A program made the position numbers and the translations under genes. Below are positions 18,379-26,287 of a DNA stretch of 64,000 bases, in pieces. The notes beneath the pieces are model-generated. The model was not told where the DNA came from. It was given only the letters and a program-made list of their open reading frames with translations, and did no database searches. Source of the stretch: DATCIH01 sp036507955 (GTDB lineage Bacteria; Bacillota; Clostridia; Clostridiales; Clostridiaceae); contig DATCIH010000194.1 of assembly GCA_036507955.1 (NCBI GenBank), forward strand, positions 1-64,000. Direction: 5' to 3'. Within the stretch, counting starts at the first letter, position 1; the number at the start of each line of letters is the position of its first letter.

Positions 18379-18825
18379 TTAAGCTCTATTTGTTATTTCA
18401 TCTTTATACCAACTAGGTTTACCATCTTTAATCAGTAACTTTAAATTTCGCATTATATTTATAGCAACATCACAAGCCTCATCATCAACAATAGTAGTTT
18501 TAAAATTAGCCATGATGTAATCCGCTAATTTATCTATTTGTTCTTTCTTTTCATCTTTTAGTTGTTCCTCGCAATCAACTTGAATATTTCTTCTGCCAAC
18601 TATTTTATTGTTGTAAGCGGTTGTTATATCTGAATGTGATAGAATTTGTTTTTCTGTTGGTTCCTCGAATATCTTTTTCAGAGAGTTATATATTCTTGAT
18701 TGTGTTTGGTCGCATTTTTCTCTACCTTGAACTTTCTCTTTAGCTAATAGATAAATGCTCAACAATTCCGATTCATCCATTGCCACATTATAATTAACTA
18801 CTGTACTTAATTTTTCAACTTTCAT
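18379..18825 (-). CDS. Unknown protein between terminase and portal
   Basis: 148 residues after AAAGGGGTG, mostly helical (LLSIYLLAKEKVQGREKCDQ, TEKQILSHSDITTAYNNKIV, EQIDKLADYIMANFKTTIVD). No known motif recognised. It lies immediately downstream of the large terminase region. Confidence 0.65.
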   Translation of the reverse strand: MKVEKLSTVVNYNVAMDESELLSIYLLAKEKVQGREKCDQTQSRIYNSLKKIFEEPTEKQILSHSDITTAYNNKIVGRRNIQVDCEEQLKDEKKEQIDKLADYIMANFKTTIVDDEACDVAINIMRNLKLLIKDGKPSWYKDEITNRA

Positions 18826-18853
18826 ACAAATACACCCCTTTAATTAATATTTT

Positions 18854-18910
18854 ACCCTCACCATTTGCCCTAGAATCCATTGTTAGCGTACAACCTTTAT
18901 GGTTATACCT
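18854..18910 (-). repeat. 57-bp imperfect direct repeat, copy A (downstream of terL)
   Basis: This segment aligns without gaps to 21064-21120, 39 of 57 positions by my count, with most differences being transitions. The shared core starts ACCCTCACCATTT and ends around TTATRGTT. The two copies bracket the large terminase gene. They may be packaging-related or a conserved RNA element; neither is coding in an obvious way. Confidence 0.6.
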
Positions 18911-19051
18911 TCAAAATTCTATTCTTGCGGTGGAGGTATGCCACTAAACCCTTTAAACTAGCCATTCTATTTTTAACAATATTTACAACAAAATCTATAA
19001 ATTATCGCACATCTATGTAGTGAGAACTAGCTATGCTTTATGTAAATGCGC

Positions 19052-20899
19052 TTATTGTCTACGTGCTAAGTAATCTTCCATTGCTTTCGGATCAGCAAGT
19101 AAGTCCGCTTTTAAATCCTCTGGAAGTTTATCTAAGAATGATAAATCCTTGGTGCGTGTAATGTATTTAATTTGTTGCGCCCTAGCTTCTTCAGCTATCA
19201 TGTCACTAAATAATATATCATCGTGCTTTCCAGACTCCGCATCAGGTCTACCCTCTTTATTGATAAAGGTTAAGCATTCATTTAAAAAATCAATGTCATT
19301 GAACGAATCAATATTATCTCGAATCAAAACAACTTCTCTGTCTATAATTAATGGCCTTGTATTTCCATCTGTCTTAAATCCATATTTACGTTGATATTCA
19401 CCACTTATACTGTCATATCTCTTACGAATATATTGTTTATGATAACCCAACCGTTTAAGTTCTTCTATCGGGAATGTATTAAAATTACTCTCTATGCTTA
19501 TGAGAGCATGGTTGTAATACTGTCCGATACAATAACATTGGTGTGCGTATGTGTCAGATTCCATGTAAGCGTGAAGCGTTAAGCATCTGTTACCAGTAAT
19601 GTTATTGATAACCGTACCTGTAAAGTAATCCGAACCTTCGCCCTTAGTATCCCCACCAAGCACATACGGATAACCAGCAATACATTCTTCATATAATTTA
19701 ATGTAACCATTGCTGCTTTCAACAAACTTAATTGTCTTATCCTTAATCTTATTCTTAGTGATTGCATCATCCCACTCAAAAACAAACGAACCTACTTTAT
19801 AAGGTTTTTCAGCATACTTGGACTTAAGTACCATCTTACGTAATACAATTTTTTCTTTATCGAATATACATAAGCCACTAGCAATAAACGCTTCATCTGC
19901 AGAACAAGGATATTCTTGCTTCATATCACCTTTAAAATCTTTCCATTGGTTAAAATACCAATATAACTGATTAAAATTGAGCTTTACGTTATCGAGCAAC
20001 CACTTACACCTATAGTAAGCCCACTTTTCGTTTTCTACATCTGTGTTTTCTTCTGCATTTGTAATGTTACTCTTAAAATTAGCTTCTGTAATATCACTCT
20101 CAAAGTTTTCTACATATTCAGGAGTGTCCCACCATTCAAAGAATAAACATTCCCAATTGTTGTTCTCTTCCCATAATTCGAAAAACTCATTGATACCATT
20201 TGCGGTGCTCTCAAGCACTTTGATTGAATTTTTAGTAAGTGCAGGTTTAAGACCAGTTAAAATACTTTTAAGATTTAACCAGAAACCGCATTCACTACCA
20301 TGAAAGAAATTAAGTGTTTTTGACCTACCAGCATTTTTACTGCCTGCGGTGCTTACTCTCCATCTGCTATTAAGCTTTTCAAAGTGCAACTCTCGCCTAT
20401 TGTTGTATTTTTCTGTTGGTTTTAGTTGAATCGGTAAAGTATCATAAGGAAATTTTGCCTTATCACTAAATATAGCTTCCGTATTGTCCTTTTCATCTGC
20501 TAGTGTGAAGCCCGAAAAGTTGCGTTGAGTAATACTGCATGCTAATTGATAAGCGGTTATAATACTCGTAAAACCCTGCTGGCGACCTTTGAGTATGAGA
20601 AAATTAAGATATAATCTTTTCCCATTGTTAAAATCATCTTTTGCAACATTTAGTATATCCAAGAATTTAACCTGGACCATATTAATAAAGAATGGTACTG
20701 TCTCCTGTTTTTTATTTACAATGACAAAACACATCTCAATTAAAAATTCTGGATTGGTTTTAATTTCAACTCTAAGGTCAGCTCCATTTCCACCAACAAT
20801 ATATTCCGCAATTGCAGCTACAAACATATTGTCTTTATCAATATCCTTATACCTGGACCACATCTGTTTACGTTTTTTAATTATATCTAAAGCTTTCAT
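19052..20899 (-). CDS. terL: Terminase large subunit
   Basis: 615 residues from the ATG at 20899 (after AAAAGGTGATTGT; a longer start seven codons upstream is less likely). ATPase motifs: Walker A variant LKGRQQGFTS near residues 102-112, and a Walker B region ending FFHGSECGFW around residue 180. Nuclease motifs: GGDTKGEGSDYFTG, then SIESNFN, then GKHDDILFSDMIAEEA, the RNase H-like acidic set. It translocates DNA into the procapsid through the portal and cuts the concatemer. Preceded by terS and followed by the portal module. Confidence 0.93.
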   Translation of the reverse strand: MKALDIIKKRKQMWSRYKDIDKDNMFVAAIAEYIVGGNGADLRVEIKTNPEFLIEMCFVIVNKKQETVPFFINMVQVKFLDILNVAKDDFNNGKRLYLNFLILKGRQQGFTSIITAYQLACSITQRNFSGFTLADEKDNTEAIFSDKAKFPYDTLPIQLKPTEKYNNRRELHFEKLNSRWRVSTAGSKNAGRSKTLNFFHGSECGFWLNLKSILTGLKPALTKNSIKVLESTANGINEFFELWEENNNWECLFFEWWDTPEYVENFESDITEANFKSNITNAEENTDVENEKWAYYRCKWLLDNVKLNFNQLYWYFNQWKDFKGDMKQEYPCSADEAFIASGLCIFDKEKIVLRKMVLKSKYAEKPYKVGSFVFEWDDAITKNKIKDKTIKFVESSNGYIKLYEECIAGYPYVLGGDTKGEGSDYFTGTVINNITGNRCLTLHAYMESDTYAHQCYCIGQYYNHALISIESNFNTFPIEELKRLGYHKQYIRKRYDSISGEYQRKYGFKTDGNTRPLIIDREVVLIRDNIDSFNDIDFLNECLTFINKEGRPDAESGKHDDILFSDMIAEEARAQQIKYITRTKDLSFLDKLPEDLKADLLADPKAMEDYLARRQ

Positions 20900-21063
20900 A
20901 CAATCACCTTTTCTATCCATTATGTTAAATTGGATTATACATTTATATATGTTATGTTAAATTTAACTACAAGTATTATAGCCATATTTAACTAAACCTA
21001 GTTATGCCAACGTTTATAGAACATTGACCAGTTTAACACAATATCTATTAAGTTAAACTCGAC

Positions 21064-21120
21064 ACCCTCACCATTTACCTTGTAATGAACTTTAAGTATG
21101 CAGCCCTTATAGTTGCACCC
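21064..21120 (-). repeat. 57-bp imperfect direct repeat, copy B (upstream of terL)
   Basis: Partner of 18854-18910. This copy lies in the 267-bp gap between terS and terL, immediately next to the TGCAACCTTTTTAG tandem repeats. Position on both sides of terL suggests duplication of a cis element such as a packaging or RNA-processing site. Confidence 0.6.
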
Positions 21121-21127
21121 CTAATTA

Positions 21128-21171
21128 TGCAACCTTTTTAGTGCAACCTTTTTAGTGCAACCTTTTTTATT
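21128..21171 (-). repeat. Three tandem 14-bp repeats at the terS end (candidate pac)
   Basis: TGCAACCTTTTTAG occurs at 21128 and 21142, with a third copy from 21156 running over the terS stop codon. The same 11-mer TGCAACCTTTT recurs inside terS. Terminase small subunits of headful phages often recognise repeats within or next to their own gene, so this is a candidate packaging start. Confidence 0.6.
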
Positions 21172-21868
21172 CTAAGTAATCTTCAAGTTTTCTACCAATA
21201 GTTGCATTTAGATCGACTTCTTTACGTTCTCGCCATTCAGCTGGTTTTCTATTTGCAAGCCAAAACTTTATAGCGGTTACGTCAGGTGATAAATGTTTAG
21301 TTACTACTTTAGTAACTGCAATTTTATGGTTACCCTCATCATCTCTAATTGCTTTACCATCTGGGTTATACAAGGGTTCTTCTGTAATCTCCTTGTATGT
21401 ATAGCCCTGCGCTTTCTTATATAGTGCATTCTCTATAATGATGTCCGTTACTTCCTTGCCAAACTTAAAAGCGTTAGCCAACTCGATATGTTTATTCTTA
21501 TAATCATACAAAGTCGCAACATTAATACCTAAGTTATCTGCAACCTGTTTATTAGATAATCCATTTCTTACCCACGCTTCTATTAATGTAAGTTTTTCTC
21601 TAATCTCTGGCCATCTACTTCTATTACCTACTGGGTTTGAAGGTGCAACTATTATCTCTACAGGTGCAACCTTTTGTGCAACCTTTTCGATTCTAATTGT
21701 TTTTACAGGTGCAACCTTTTTAGCTGCAACCTTTTCACCTCTCAACCAGTTCTCTCTATGTTTCCAACTCTTTAAAGTATTAACACCAATACCATACTTA
21801 CTTGCTATATCCTTATATGTCATGCCTTGCTTATAGTCTTTGCCTGCTTGCTCTCTCACATCTGACAT
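21167..21868 (-). CDS. terS: Terminase small subunit
   Basis: 233 residues from ATG 21868 (AAGGA ten bases upstream; a GTG three codons earlier lies too close). Two helix-turn-helix units: residues ~8-40 (GMTYKDIASKYGIGVNTLKSWK) and ~105-130 (GLSNKQVADNLGINVATLYDYK). They are joined by a linker of repeated KKVAPV units encoded by the same AAAAGGTTGCA repeat found after the gene. The C-terminal half (HLSPDVTAIKFWLANRKPAEWRERKEVDL) is the classic ending of Gram-positive phage small terminases. It binds the packaging site and recruits TerL. Confidence 0.9.
   Translation of the reverse strand: MSDVREQAGKDYKQGMTYKDIASKYGIGVNTLKSWKHRENWLRGEKVAAKKVAPVKTIRIEKVAQKVAPVEIIVAPSNPVGNRSRWPEIREKLTLIEAWVRNGLSNKQVADNLGINVATLYDYKNKHIELANAFKFGKEVTDIIIENALYKKAQGYTYKEITEEPLYNPDGKAIRDDEGNHKIAVTKVVTKHLSPDVTAIKFWLANRKPAEWRERKEVDLNATIGRKLEDYLE
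21644..21735 (-). repeat. Intragenic TGCAACCTTTT repeats in the terS linker
   Basis: Exact 11-mers begin at 21665, 21677, 21710 and 21725, with a truncated copy at 21644. They encode the KVA-rich linker between the two DNA-binding domains. The same 11-mer is present three more times just past the gene, so the DNA repeat seems to be the conserved feature, not only the peptide. Confidence 0.65.
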
Positions 21869-21948
21869 AGTATTCACTTCCTTACTCTGCGATCACACCC
21901 TTATGCTAATTGCTTTAATCGTATTTATATCCACCCACACATAAAAAT

Positions 21949-21978
21949 AAGCACCCATTAAATTAATAACGAGTGCTT
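21949..21978 (-). terminator. Terminator separating the early genes from the late operon
   Basis: On the minus strand AAGCACTC pairs with GGGTGCTT around an AT-rich loop, followed by ATTTTTAT. It lies in the 249-bp gap upstream of terS, so late transcription must start after it or be antiterminated. The rest of that gap shows nothing I can name. Confidence 0.7.
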
Positions 21979-22117
21979 TGTCCTAGGGGGACTATATATT
22001 TATATAACTAAATTATACCATATTGATTTCAACGTAGTGAATAAATTTCCATACAATTTTTATACAATATTTACACAATAAAAAGCAAAGTGCAAAATAT
22101 GCCCAATGCTAATTGAT

Positions 22118-22441
22118 TCATATTAAGATTTTAAATATATTCGTTATATCAGCACCGTACTTTTTAGTTACTTCTATTAGTTTTTTAAATTTAAGCTCAT
22201 ACATCTCCATCGGGTTTTCTTTAAATATCCCTCTTTTATTTTTACACATAATTTCAAACTCAAACATCCCAAATTCTTTTTCCCAAGGCTTTTCATCATC
22301 AAAATTCATATATTTTTCATAGCCTTTCCCATCCTCTAAAATAATAAACTGATTTAGTTTAACAAATTCACTTCCGATGTTTATTATCGAATGTCCTTCA
22401 CCATTATCATTTTTTATAACAGTTTTTTTATTCTTTATCAT
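22118..22441 (-). CDS. Unknown early protein
   Basis: 107 residues from ATG 22441, which follows AAAAGGGGTGTTAAA; a longer frame upstream lacks a site. The sequence is acidic and aromatic in the centre (LEDGKGYEKYMNFDDEKPWEKEFGMFEFE) and helical at the end. No family recognised. Last gene before the terminator that precedes terS. Confidence 0.6.
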   Translation of the reverse strand: MIKNKKTVIKNDNGEGHSIINIGSEFVKLNQFIILEDGKGYEKYMNFDDEKPWEKEFGMFEFEIMCKNKRGIFKENPMEMYELKFKKLIEVTKKYGADITNIFKILI

Positions 22442-22495
22442 TTTAACACCCCTTTTATAATAATGGCGGTTTAGGTCCGCCAACCTTATCTGCTA

Positions 22496-22951
22496 TTAAG
22501 TCAATAAAGGTTTGCCATGTCCTCTGAATATTTGACTACCATGTAATTCCCTTATCTTATCCATGCTTAACTCTTTATAATGCTTCTTTGCTGAATCTCC
22601 TAGACTCCATGCTATTTTTTTCTTTCTCCATCTAAATCCTAACTCTTTAAATATTGTTGTAAAAGGTTTTGTATTTCCTGTTAGCCATATCCAACTACCG
22701 CATATTTCAATTTCTAATCCTTCACAGTTAATCAGTTTTTCGATTACGTCCTTGAAGTTCTCTGCATATTCATATTCGCTATAATCTACATTTGCAGTAT
22801 CTTTTAATGTCTTGAGCAATTCATCATACTCACCGTTTAATGTTTGCATCGCTTCAAGTGTGCCACCCTTATCCGGGTGATGTAAGAAAGCTAATCTCCT
22901 GTACTCCGTTTTCAACTCTTCAATAGTTTTAATATTTTTTAAGAATTTCAT
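22496..22951 (-). CDS. J-domain (DnaJ-like) protein
   Basis: 151 residues. Residues 9-50 form a J domain with the HPD triad at 25-27 (FLHHPDKGGTLEAMQTLNGE). The remaining ~95 residues (EICGSWIWLTGNTKPFTTIFKELGFRWRKKKIAWSLG) are a small beta domain, also seen in bacterial J-domain proteins of this short type. Lacks the G/F, zinc and substrate domains of full DnaJ. It should stimulate host DnaK on a particular target, perhaps in replication or capsid assembly. Read from its own strong early promoter at 22996-23024. Confidence 0.85.
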   Translation of the reverse strand: MKFLKNIKTIEELKTEYRRLAFLHHPDKGGTLEAMQTLNGEYDELLKTLKDTANVDYSEYEYAENFKDVIEKLINCEGLEIEICGSWIWLTGNTKPFTTIFKELGFRWRKKKIAWSLGDSAKKHYKELSMDKIRELHGSQIFRGHGKPLLT

Positions 22952-22995
22952 AATTAATCCCCCTCAAGATTATTTAATAACTAACTTATATTCTT

Positions 22996-23024
22996 ATTGT
23001 ATATCACATGACATACATTGTCAA
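22996..23024 (-). promoter_or_regulatory. SigA-type early promoter (copy 1)
   Basis: Minus strand: TTGACA, 17-base spacer, TACAAT, 45 bases upstream of the J-domain start codon. The spacer (ATGTATGTCATGTGATA) closely matches that of the promoter at 24133-24161, so the element is a repeated phage promoter, possibly with an activator or repressor site in the spacer. Confidence 0.85.
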
Positions 23025-23050
23025 CAATAATTTGGGTTATTTTTCAAAAT

Positions 23051-23076
23051 AAAAAAAAGAAAGGTTTTACCCTTTC
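23051..23076 (-). terminator. Intrinsic terminator overlapping a stop codon
   Basis: GGAAAGG, loop GTAAAACC-type and CCTTTC followed by eight T on the minus strand. The stop codon of the 61-residue gene lies inside the hairpin. The sequence AGAAAGGTTTTACCCT is shared with terminators at 44423 and 45473. Confidence 0.85.
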
Positions 23077-23252
23077 CCTTTCAGCTTTGCTATTATATGA
23101 GTTTGTGCATCTAATATTATTATCATCCTTACATAGTTTGAAAGGTCAAGCCCTAGTTTAGCAGCTTGTTTTTCTCCCTGTTCTCTCATTTCTTTAGTCA
23201 TCCTTATATTAACTATTTCTTTTTTTGGTGAATCTTCTGTTTTAATTTTCAT
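23067..23252 (-). CDS. Ribbon-helix-helix DNA-binding protein
   Basis: 61 residues. After a charged N-terminus, VNIRMTKEMREQGEKQAAKL then LDLSNYVRMIIILDAQ is a strand-helix-helix pattern of Arc/MobC-like proteins. Start shares a base with the preceding stop (TAATG), so it is co-translated with the 122-residue gene. Likely a small repressor; target unknown. Confidence 0.65.
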   Translation of the reverse strand: MKIKTEDSPKKEIVNIRMTKEMREQGEKQAAKLGLDLSNYVRMIIILDAQTHIIAKLKGKG

Positions 23253-23620
23253 TATGCTCCCTGCCCTTCTAACTCTATATATCTTACATTATCTATATTC
23301 CAGTTTAAATCACTTGGTACATTGTCTTTATCAGCTCTTTCGTATAAATATTTATCTGTAGACATTCTTTCAATGTCGTTATCATAAACCCTAATGCAAT
23401 GAGAAAACATATAATTTTTAAGAGTTTCAAACCTTATAGTAGATTCTTCCTTTACAAATTCATTGCTTTTTATAAAATCATTTTTCTTGTCTTCGTTTAT
23501 AAAGTAATAATAAAACCAATGGTCCATTTCCACACCGCCATCTGTGCCATACACCGAACACCCTACCTTAAATAATTCTTTCACATTTTGTTGCTCTAAT
23601 ACTTCGAGAAATGTTTTCAT
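23252..23620 (-). CDS. Unknown early protein
   Basis: 122 residues after TAAAGGGGCATATTA. Aromatic, acidic sequence (VEMDHWFYYYFINEDKKNDF, FSHCIRVYDNDIERMSTDKY) with no recognised motif. Co-transcribed with the ribbon-helix-helix gene downstream. Confidence 0.6.
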   Translation of the reverse strand: MKTFLEVLEQQNVKELFKVGCSVYGTDGGVEMDHWFYYYFINEDKKNDFIKSNEFVKEESTIRFETLKNYMFSHCIRVYDNDIERMSTDKYLYERADKDNVPSDLNWNIDNVRYIELEGQGA

Positions 23621-23658
23621 ATTAATATGCCCCTTTATAATTAGATTATTTTTTGATG

Positions 23659-24066
23659 TTATTTCCTATTAAAATTAATTTCGGTCCCTATTCTTTTAAA
23701 AGAAATTGCATTTGTATATGGTGTTGTATTTATGCTTATATTGTTTTCTCTTGCATACTTTATTGCGTCCTCTTCGCTTCTAAAGTCTGGGACATTTTCT
23801 AATGCTTTTTCTGTCTCTAAATTTTCAATGCAATATATTTTATCAAACATTCTCATTTTATTTGAATTTTTATAAATTTCATCTTTAAAGTTTGAAATGA
23901 AATTTATTTTACACTGATCTTTGGATGATGTAGCGATATGAATTTTCACATTCCCTTTTACTGCGTGTATAAAATTATATTCAGGTGTTTTGCTATTCTC
24001 AATTTTAAATCCGTTTTCAATTGCAAGAGCTTTCATGATTTCAATTTTATTATTGTTATCAGTCAT
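23659..24066 (-). CDS. Unknown early protein
   Basis: 135 residues after AAAGGGGATATGTAAAA. Mixed alpha/beta with no known motif (VKIHIATSSKDQCKINFISN, FDKIYCIENLETEKALENV). First gene behind the early promoter at 24133-24161. Confidence 0.6.
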   Translation of the reverse strand: MTDNNNKIEIMKALAIENGFKIENSKTPEYNFIHAVKGNVKIHIATSSKDQCKINFISNFKDEIYKNSNKMRMFDKIYCIENLETEKALENVPDFRSEEDAIKYARENNISINTTPYTNAISFKRIGTEINFNRK

Positions 24067-24132
24067 TTTTACATATCCCCTTTAACTTTAATTTGTTGTA
24101 CTTGCTGGCTTTGGTTAGCTTTCTATATTTAC

Positions 24133-24161
24133 ATTGTATATCACACGAAACACATTGTCAA
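24133..24161 (-). promoter_or_regulatory. SigA-type early promoter (copy 2)
   Basis: Minus strand: TTGACA, 17 bases, TACAAT. The spacer ATGTGTTTCGTGTGATA shares most positions with the copy at 22996-23024, including TGTGATA directly before the -10 box. Drives the 135-, 122- and 61-residue genes. Confidence 0.85.
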
Positions 24162-24198
24162 CATTTATTTTAGATTTATTTTAATTATTTTTCTGCAT

Positions 24199-24227
24199 AA
24201 AAAAGAGCAGGCATTGAGTACCCACTC
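24199..24227 (-). terminator. Intrinsic terminator after the initiator-like gene
   Basis: GAGTGGG pairs with CCTGCTC (seven pairs, two wobble) on the minus strand, followed by TTTTTT. Separates the upstream replication gene from the next promoter. Confidence 0.75.
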
Positions 24228-24245
24228 ACTTCATTATATAGTCAT

Positions 24246-25052
24246 TTAATAATTACTTTGTTTAGGATTTGGCACTTCAAAATATCTATGTGATGATTCT
24301 ATAAAGCTTAATATATTACCAGTATTGCCCTTAGGTAAATTTTCAAAATGTAATACTGTCTGTTCCTCAAAGTATTCTTCATCTATCCCGTATTCTTCTA
24401 AGCTATTGATCCATCCTAATATTTCATCAAGTTTTGATTCTTTAATCTTCATATGTTCTTTTCCTATTTCTCTTTTGAAATAAAAGCTATAGGTTTTTAA
24501 AAATGTGACGTCATTTGGTAAAATGATGTATCTTTCATTAGTATTATTTGGTTTAGTATTTTTAACCTTAGTATTATTTACACTCCCATTTGTAAGAATT
24601 GATTCTGCATTATTAGCGTTTTTTATTCCTCCCAAAATGCGTAATTTAGATATGTCAGCACTTGTGGCTAGTTTTTTCTCTAATAATTCTCTCGTGTTTC
24701 TACCACTTTCGATATATTCTAATAACAATTCAGGGTTTTCAATTATTTTAAAGTATCTTTTAGGTGGTATCCCTTTAACTTTATATTTTATTAATTTTAA
24801 TTTTTGCAAATTTTTAATAACCGTTCTTTGCACTTTTTCACCTAAACTAGTATCGAGTAATAAATTATCTACAGTATTAAAAAAGTAACCATCATCTGTT
24901 AAACTTTCTCTTATGTTAAAATAATTATATTTCGCTATCAGTTCTGTATAGATAATCGCTTCATTCATGCCTAGCGAAAACATGAGATTCTTATTAATTA
25001 CGACACTTCCATCTGCTCTGATTAAATCATAAATCGGACTTAAATTTTTCAA
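24246..25052 (-). CDS. Replication initiator/replisome organiser-like protein
   Basis: About 268 residues from TTG 25052 (GGGAG nine bases upstream). The N-terminal half is a winged-helix: SLGMNEAIIYTELIAKYNYF, then TSLGEKVQRTVIKNLQKLKL, then a wing IKYKVKGIPPKRYF. This matches RepA_N-type initiators and phage replisome organisers. The C-terminal ~100 residues have FLKTYSFYFKREIGKEHMK and NILSFIESSHRYFEV, a helical domain. It may be a second replication protein beside the one at 54380, or a regulator using the same fold. Confidence 0.6.
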   Translation of the reverse strand: MKNLSPIYDLIRADGSVVINKNLMFSLGMNEAIIYTELIAKYNYFNIRESLTDDGYFFNTVDNLLLDTSLGEKVQRTVIKNLQKLKLIKYKVKGIPPKRYFKIIENPELLLEYIESGRNTRELLEKKLATSADISKLRILGGIKNANNAESILTNGSVNNTKVKNTKPNNTNERYIILPNDVTFLKTYSFYFKREIGKEHMKIKESKLDEILGWINSLEEYGIDEEYFEEQTVLHFENLPKGNTGNILSFIESSHRYFEVPNPKQSNY

Positions 25053-25212
25053 TTTTACCATCTCCCATTGTATATTTACGGAGACTTATGATATAATAAA
25101 GATACAATCTATTTCATAAATCGCCTAACGCCTATGTCCCCCAAAGATATAGGTTTTTCCGTTCCTATGTATATTATACCACTTCGTTGATTCGATTTAT
25201 ATTAAAATCAAA

Positions 25213-25240
25213 CAAAAGGACACTAATCAAATAGTATCCT
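25213..25240 (-). terminator. Intrinsic terminator after the late-regulator pair
   Basis: AGGATACT pairs with AGTGTCCT (one wobble), then TTTTG and a further T-rich stretch on the minus strand. Ends the operon containing the SpoIIID and RinA/ArpU-like genes. Confidence 0.65.
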
Positions 25241-25659
25241 CACTTCATTATTTTACACAATTTTTCGATCGCTTTCCTGGCTACTCGTACAACATCACCT
25301 GTCTCATGTTTTAATTCTACTCTCGTAGCCCTCCAAGTGTTGTTGTTAGCGTACTTTAATTCTAATACTTTCAACTCAGTTTTATCCAGTAGTTTCATCG
25401 CTTCATCTAATCTTTTGATTTGAGTTTCTAGTGATATTTTATCTATTTCGAGCATAGCTTCATCGGCCATATTTTGATATGCGTATTGTTCTGTTGTATT
25501 AGATATGTTGCTAGTTTGCACCCTCTCGTCAAAACTTGTGCTTTGAATGCTCATACTTCCTATTGTTTGCACTTCTTCAATTTGTAGCTTTTTATCCTCT
25601 ATTTCCGCAAGTATATACTTCCTGTTTTTTATAAGTTGTATAACGTCTTTTTCTTTCAT
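25240..25659 (-). CDS. RinA/ArpU-like late transcription regulator
   Basis: 139 residues. The N-terminal two thirds form helices with heptads (LAEIEDKKLQIEEV, EAMLEIDKISLETQIKRLDEA). The C-terminal ~45 residues (LDKTELKVLELKYANNNTWRATRVELK) look like a sigma region 4-type helix-turn-helix, as in DUF1492/RinA/ArpU proteins that switch on phage late genes. Start shares a base with the stop of the SpoIIID gene, and a terminator follows. The terminase operon begins about 3.4 kb downstream. Likely activator of the late promoter. Confidence 0.65.
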   Translation of the reverse strand: MKEKDVIQLIKNRKYILAEIEDKKLQIEEVQTIGSMSIQSTSFDERVQTSNISNTTEQYAYQNMADEAMLEIDKISLETQIKRLDEAMKLLDKTELKVLELKYANNNTWRATRVELKHETGDVVRVARKAIEKLCKIMK

Positions 25660-25910
25660 TATTGAACCCTCTTATATTTCAGTTTTGTAGTTTCGCCACC
25701 TCGTTCACTTCTATGTTCTTTGTTCATCATTATGATTTGTTTAACTTTTATAGCATCTTGAGGATTTATTTCCAGTAGTCTTTCCCTCATGTCTTTGTGT
25801 ACTGTAGACCTTGAAACTCCAAATATCTTTGATGCAACTCTGATCGTGCATTTAGTTTCAATCATGTGTTCAGCGATTCCTTTTGCTCTAGCTTCTATAT
25901 ATTCTTTCAT
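25659..25910 (-). CDS. spoIIID: SpoIIID-family sporulation regulator
   Basis: 83 residues, matching the length and sequence pattern of host SpoIIID along almost its whole length: YIEARAKGIAEHMIETKCTIR, the helix-turn-helix ASKIFGVSRSTVHKDMRERL, then EINPQDAIKVKQII and the C-terminal basic RGGETTKLKYK that contacts DNA. In Bacillus and Clostridium this protein acts in the mother cell, adjusting SigE- and SigK-dependent genes. Here it is coupled to a phage late regulator. It may tie phage late expression to sporulation or alter the host programme. Confidence 0.9.
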   Translation of the reverse strand: MKEYIEARAKGIAEHMIETKCTIRVASKIFGVSRSTVHKDMRERLLEINPQDAIKVKQIIMMNKEHRSERGGETTKLKYKRVQ

Positions 25911-25919
25911 CGTTGCCCC

Positions 25920-26126
25920 CTACTTTTTAATAACATGTGTCCTGCGTTTATTTTTTCCGACAGCGGAAATCGTATAATTTTTATATATATCATCACGTTT
26001 TCTCTTTTCCGCTGCTTTTAACCTCGATATATGTGTATGTGTAATTAAACTTAAAAGCTCCCAATCTTTATTTTTACTAGCTTCATCTATTAATTCGATT
26101 TCCTCGGTAGTTAGAAAATCTTTCAT
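25920..26126 (-). CDS. Small basic protein
   Basis: 68 residues, helical and highly charged (FLTTEEIELIDEASKNKDWELL, RLKAAEKRKRDDIYKNY) with a basic C-terminus (KNKRRTHVIKK). Its ATG overlaps the preceding stop as ATGA. No family recognised; could bind DNA. Confidence 0.6.
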   Translation of the reverse strand: MKDFLTTEEIELIDEASKNKDWELLSLITHTHISRLKAAEKRKRDDIYKNYTISAVGKNKRRTHVIKK

Positions 26127-26287
26127 AAAGTTTCCTTTTTACAAAATTTTACACACGTAAATGTCCTTTGTCTAAATCCACGTAAAGGACATTTGCCATC
26201 ACATTGTTTCACTAGCACACCTTTTCTATTTTTATAGAATGGTTCGTATAATTCGCAATCTCCACATTTTCCTTTAGCTTCACTCAT
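26123..26287 (-). CDS. Small cysteine-rich protein (putative zinc ribbon)
   Basis: 54 residues, MSEAKGKCGDCELYEPFYKN at the start. Six cysteines in pairs (C8-C11, C29-C33, C45-C49) suggest zinc binding. Both ends overlap the neighbouring genes by 4 bases, so it is part of a tightly coupled string with the genes on each side. Confidence 0.65.
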   Translation of the reverse strand: MSEAKGKCGDCELYEPFYKNRKGVLVKQCDGKCPLRGFRQRTFTCVKFCKKETL

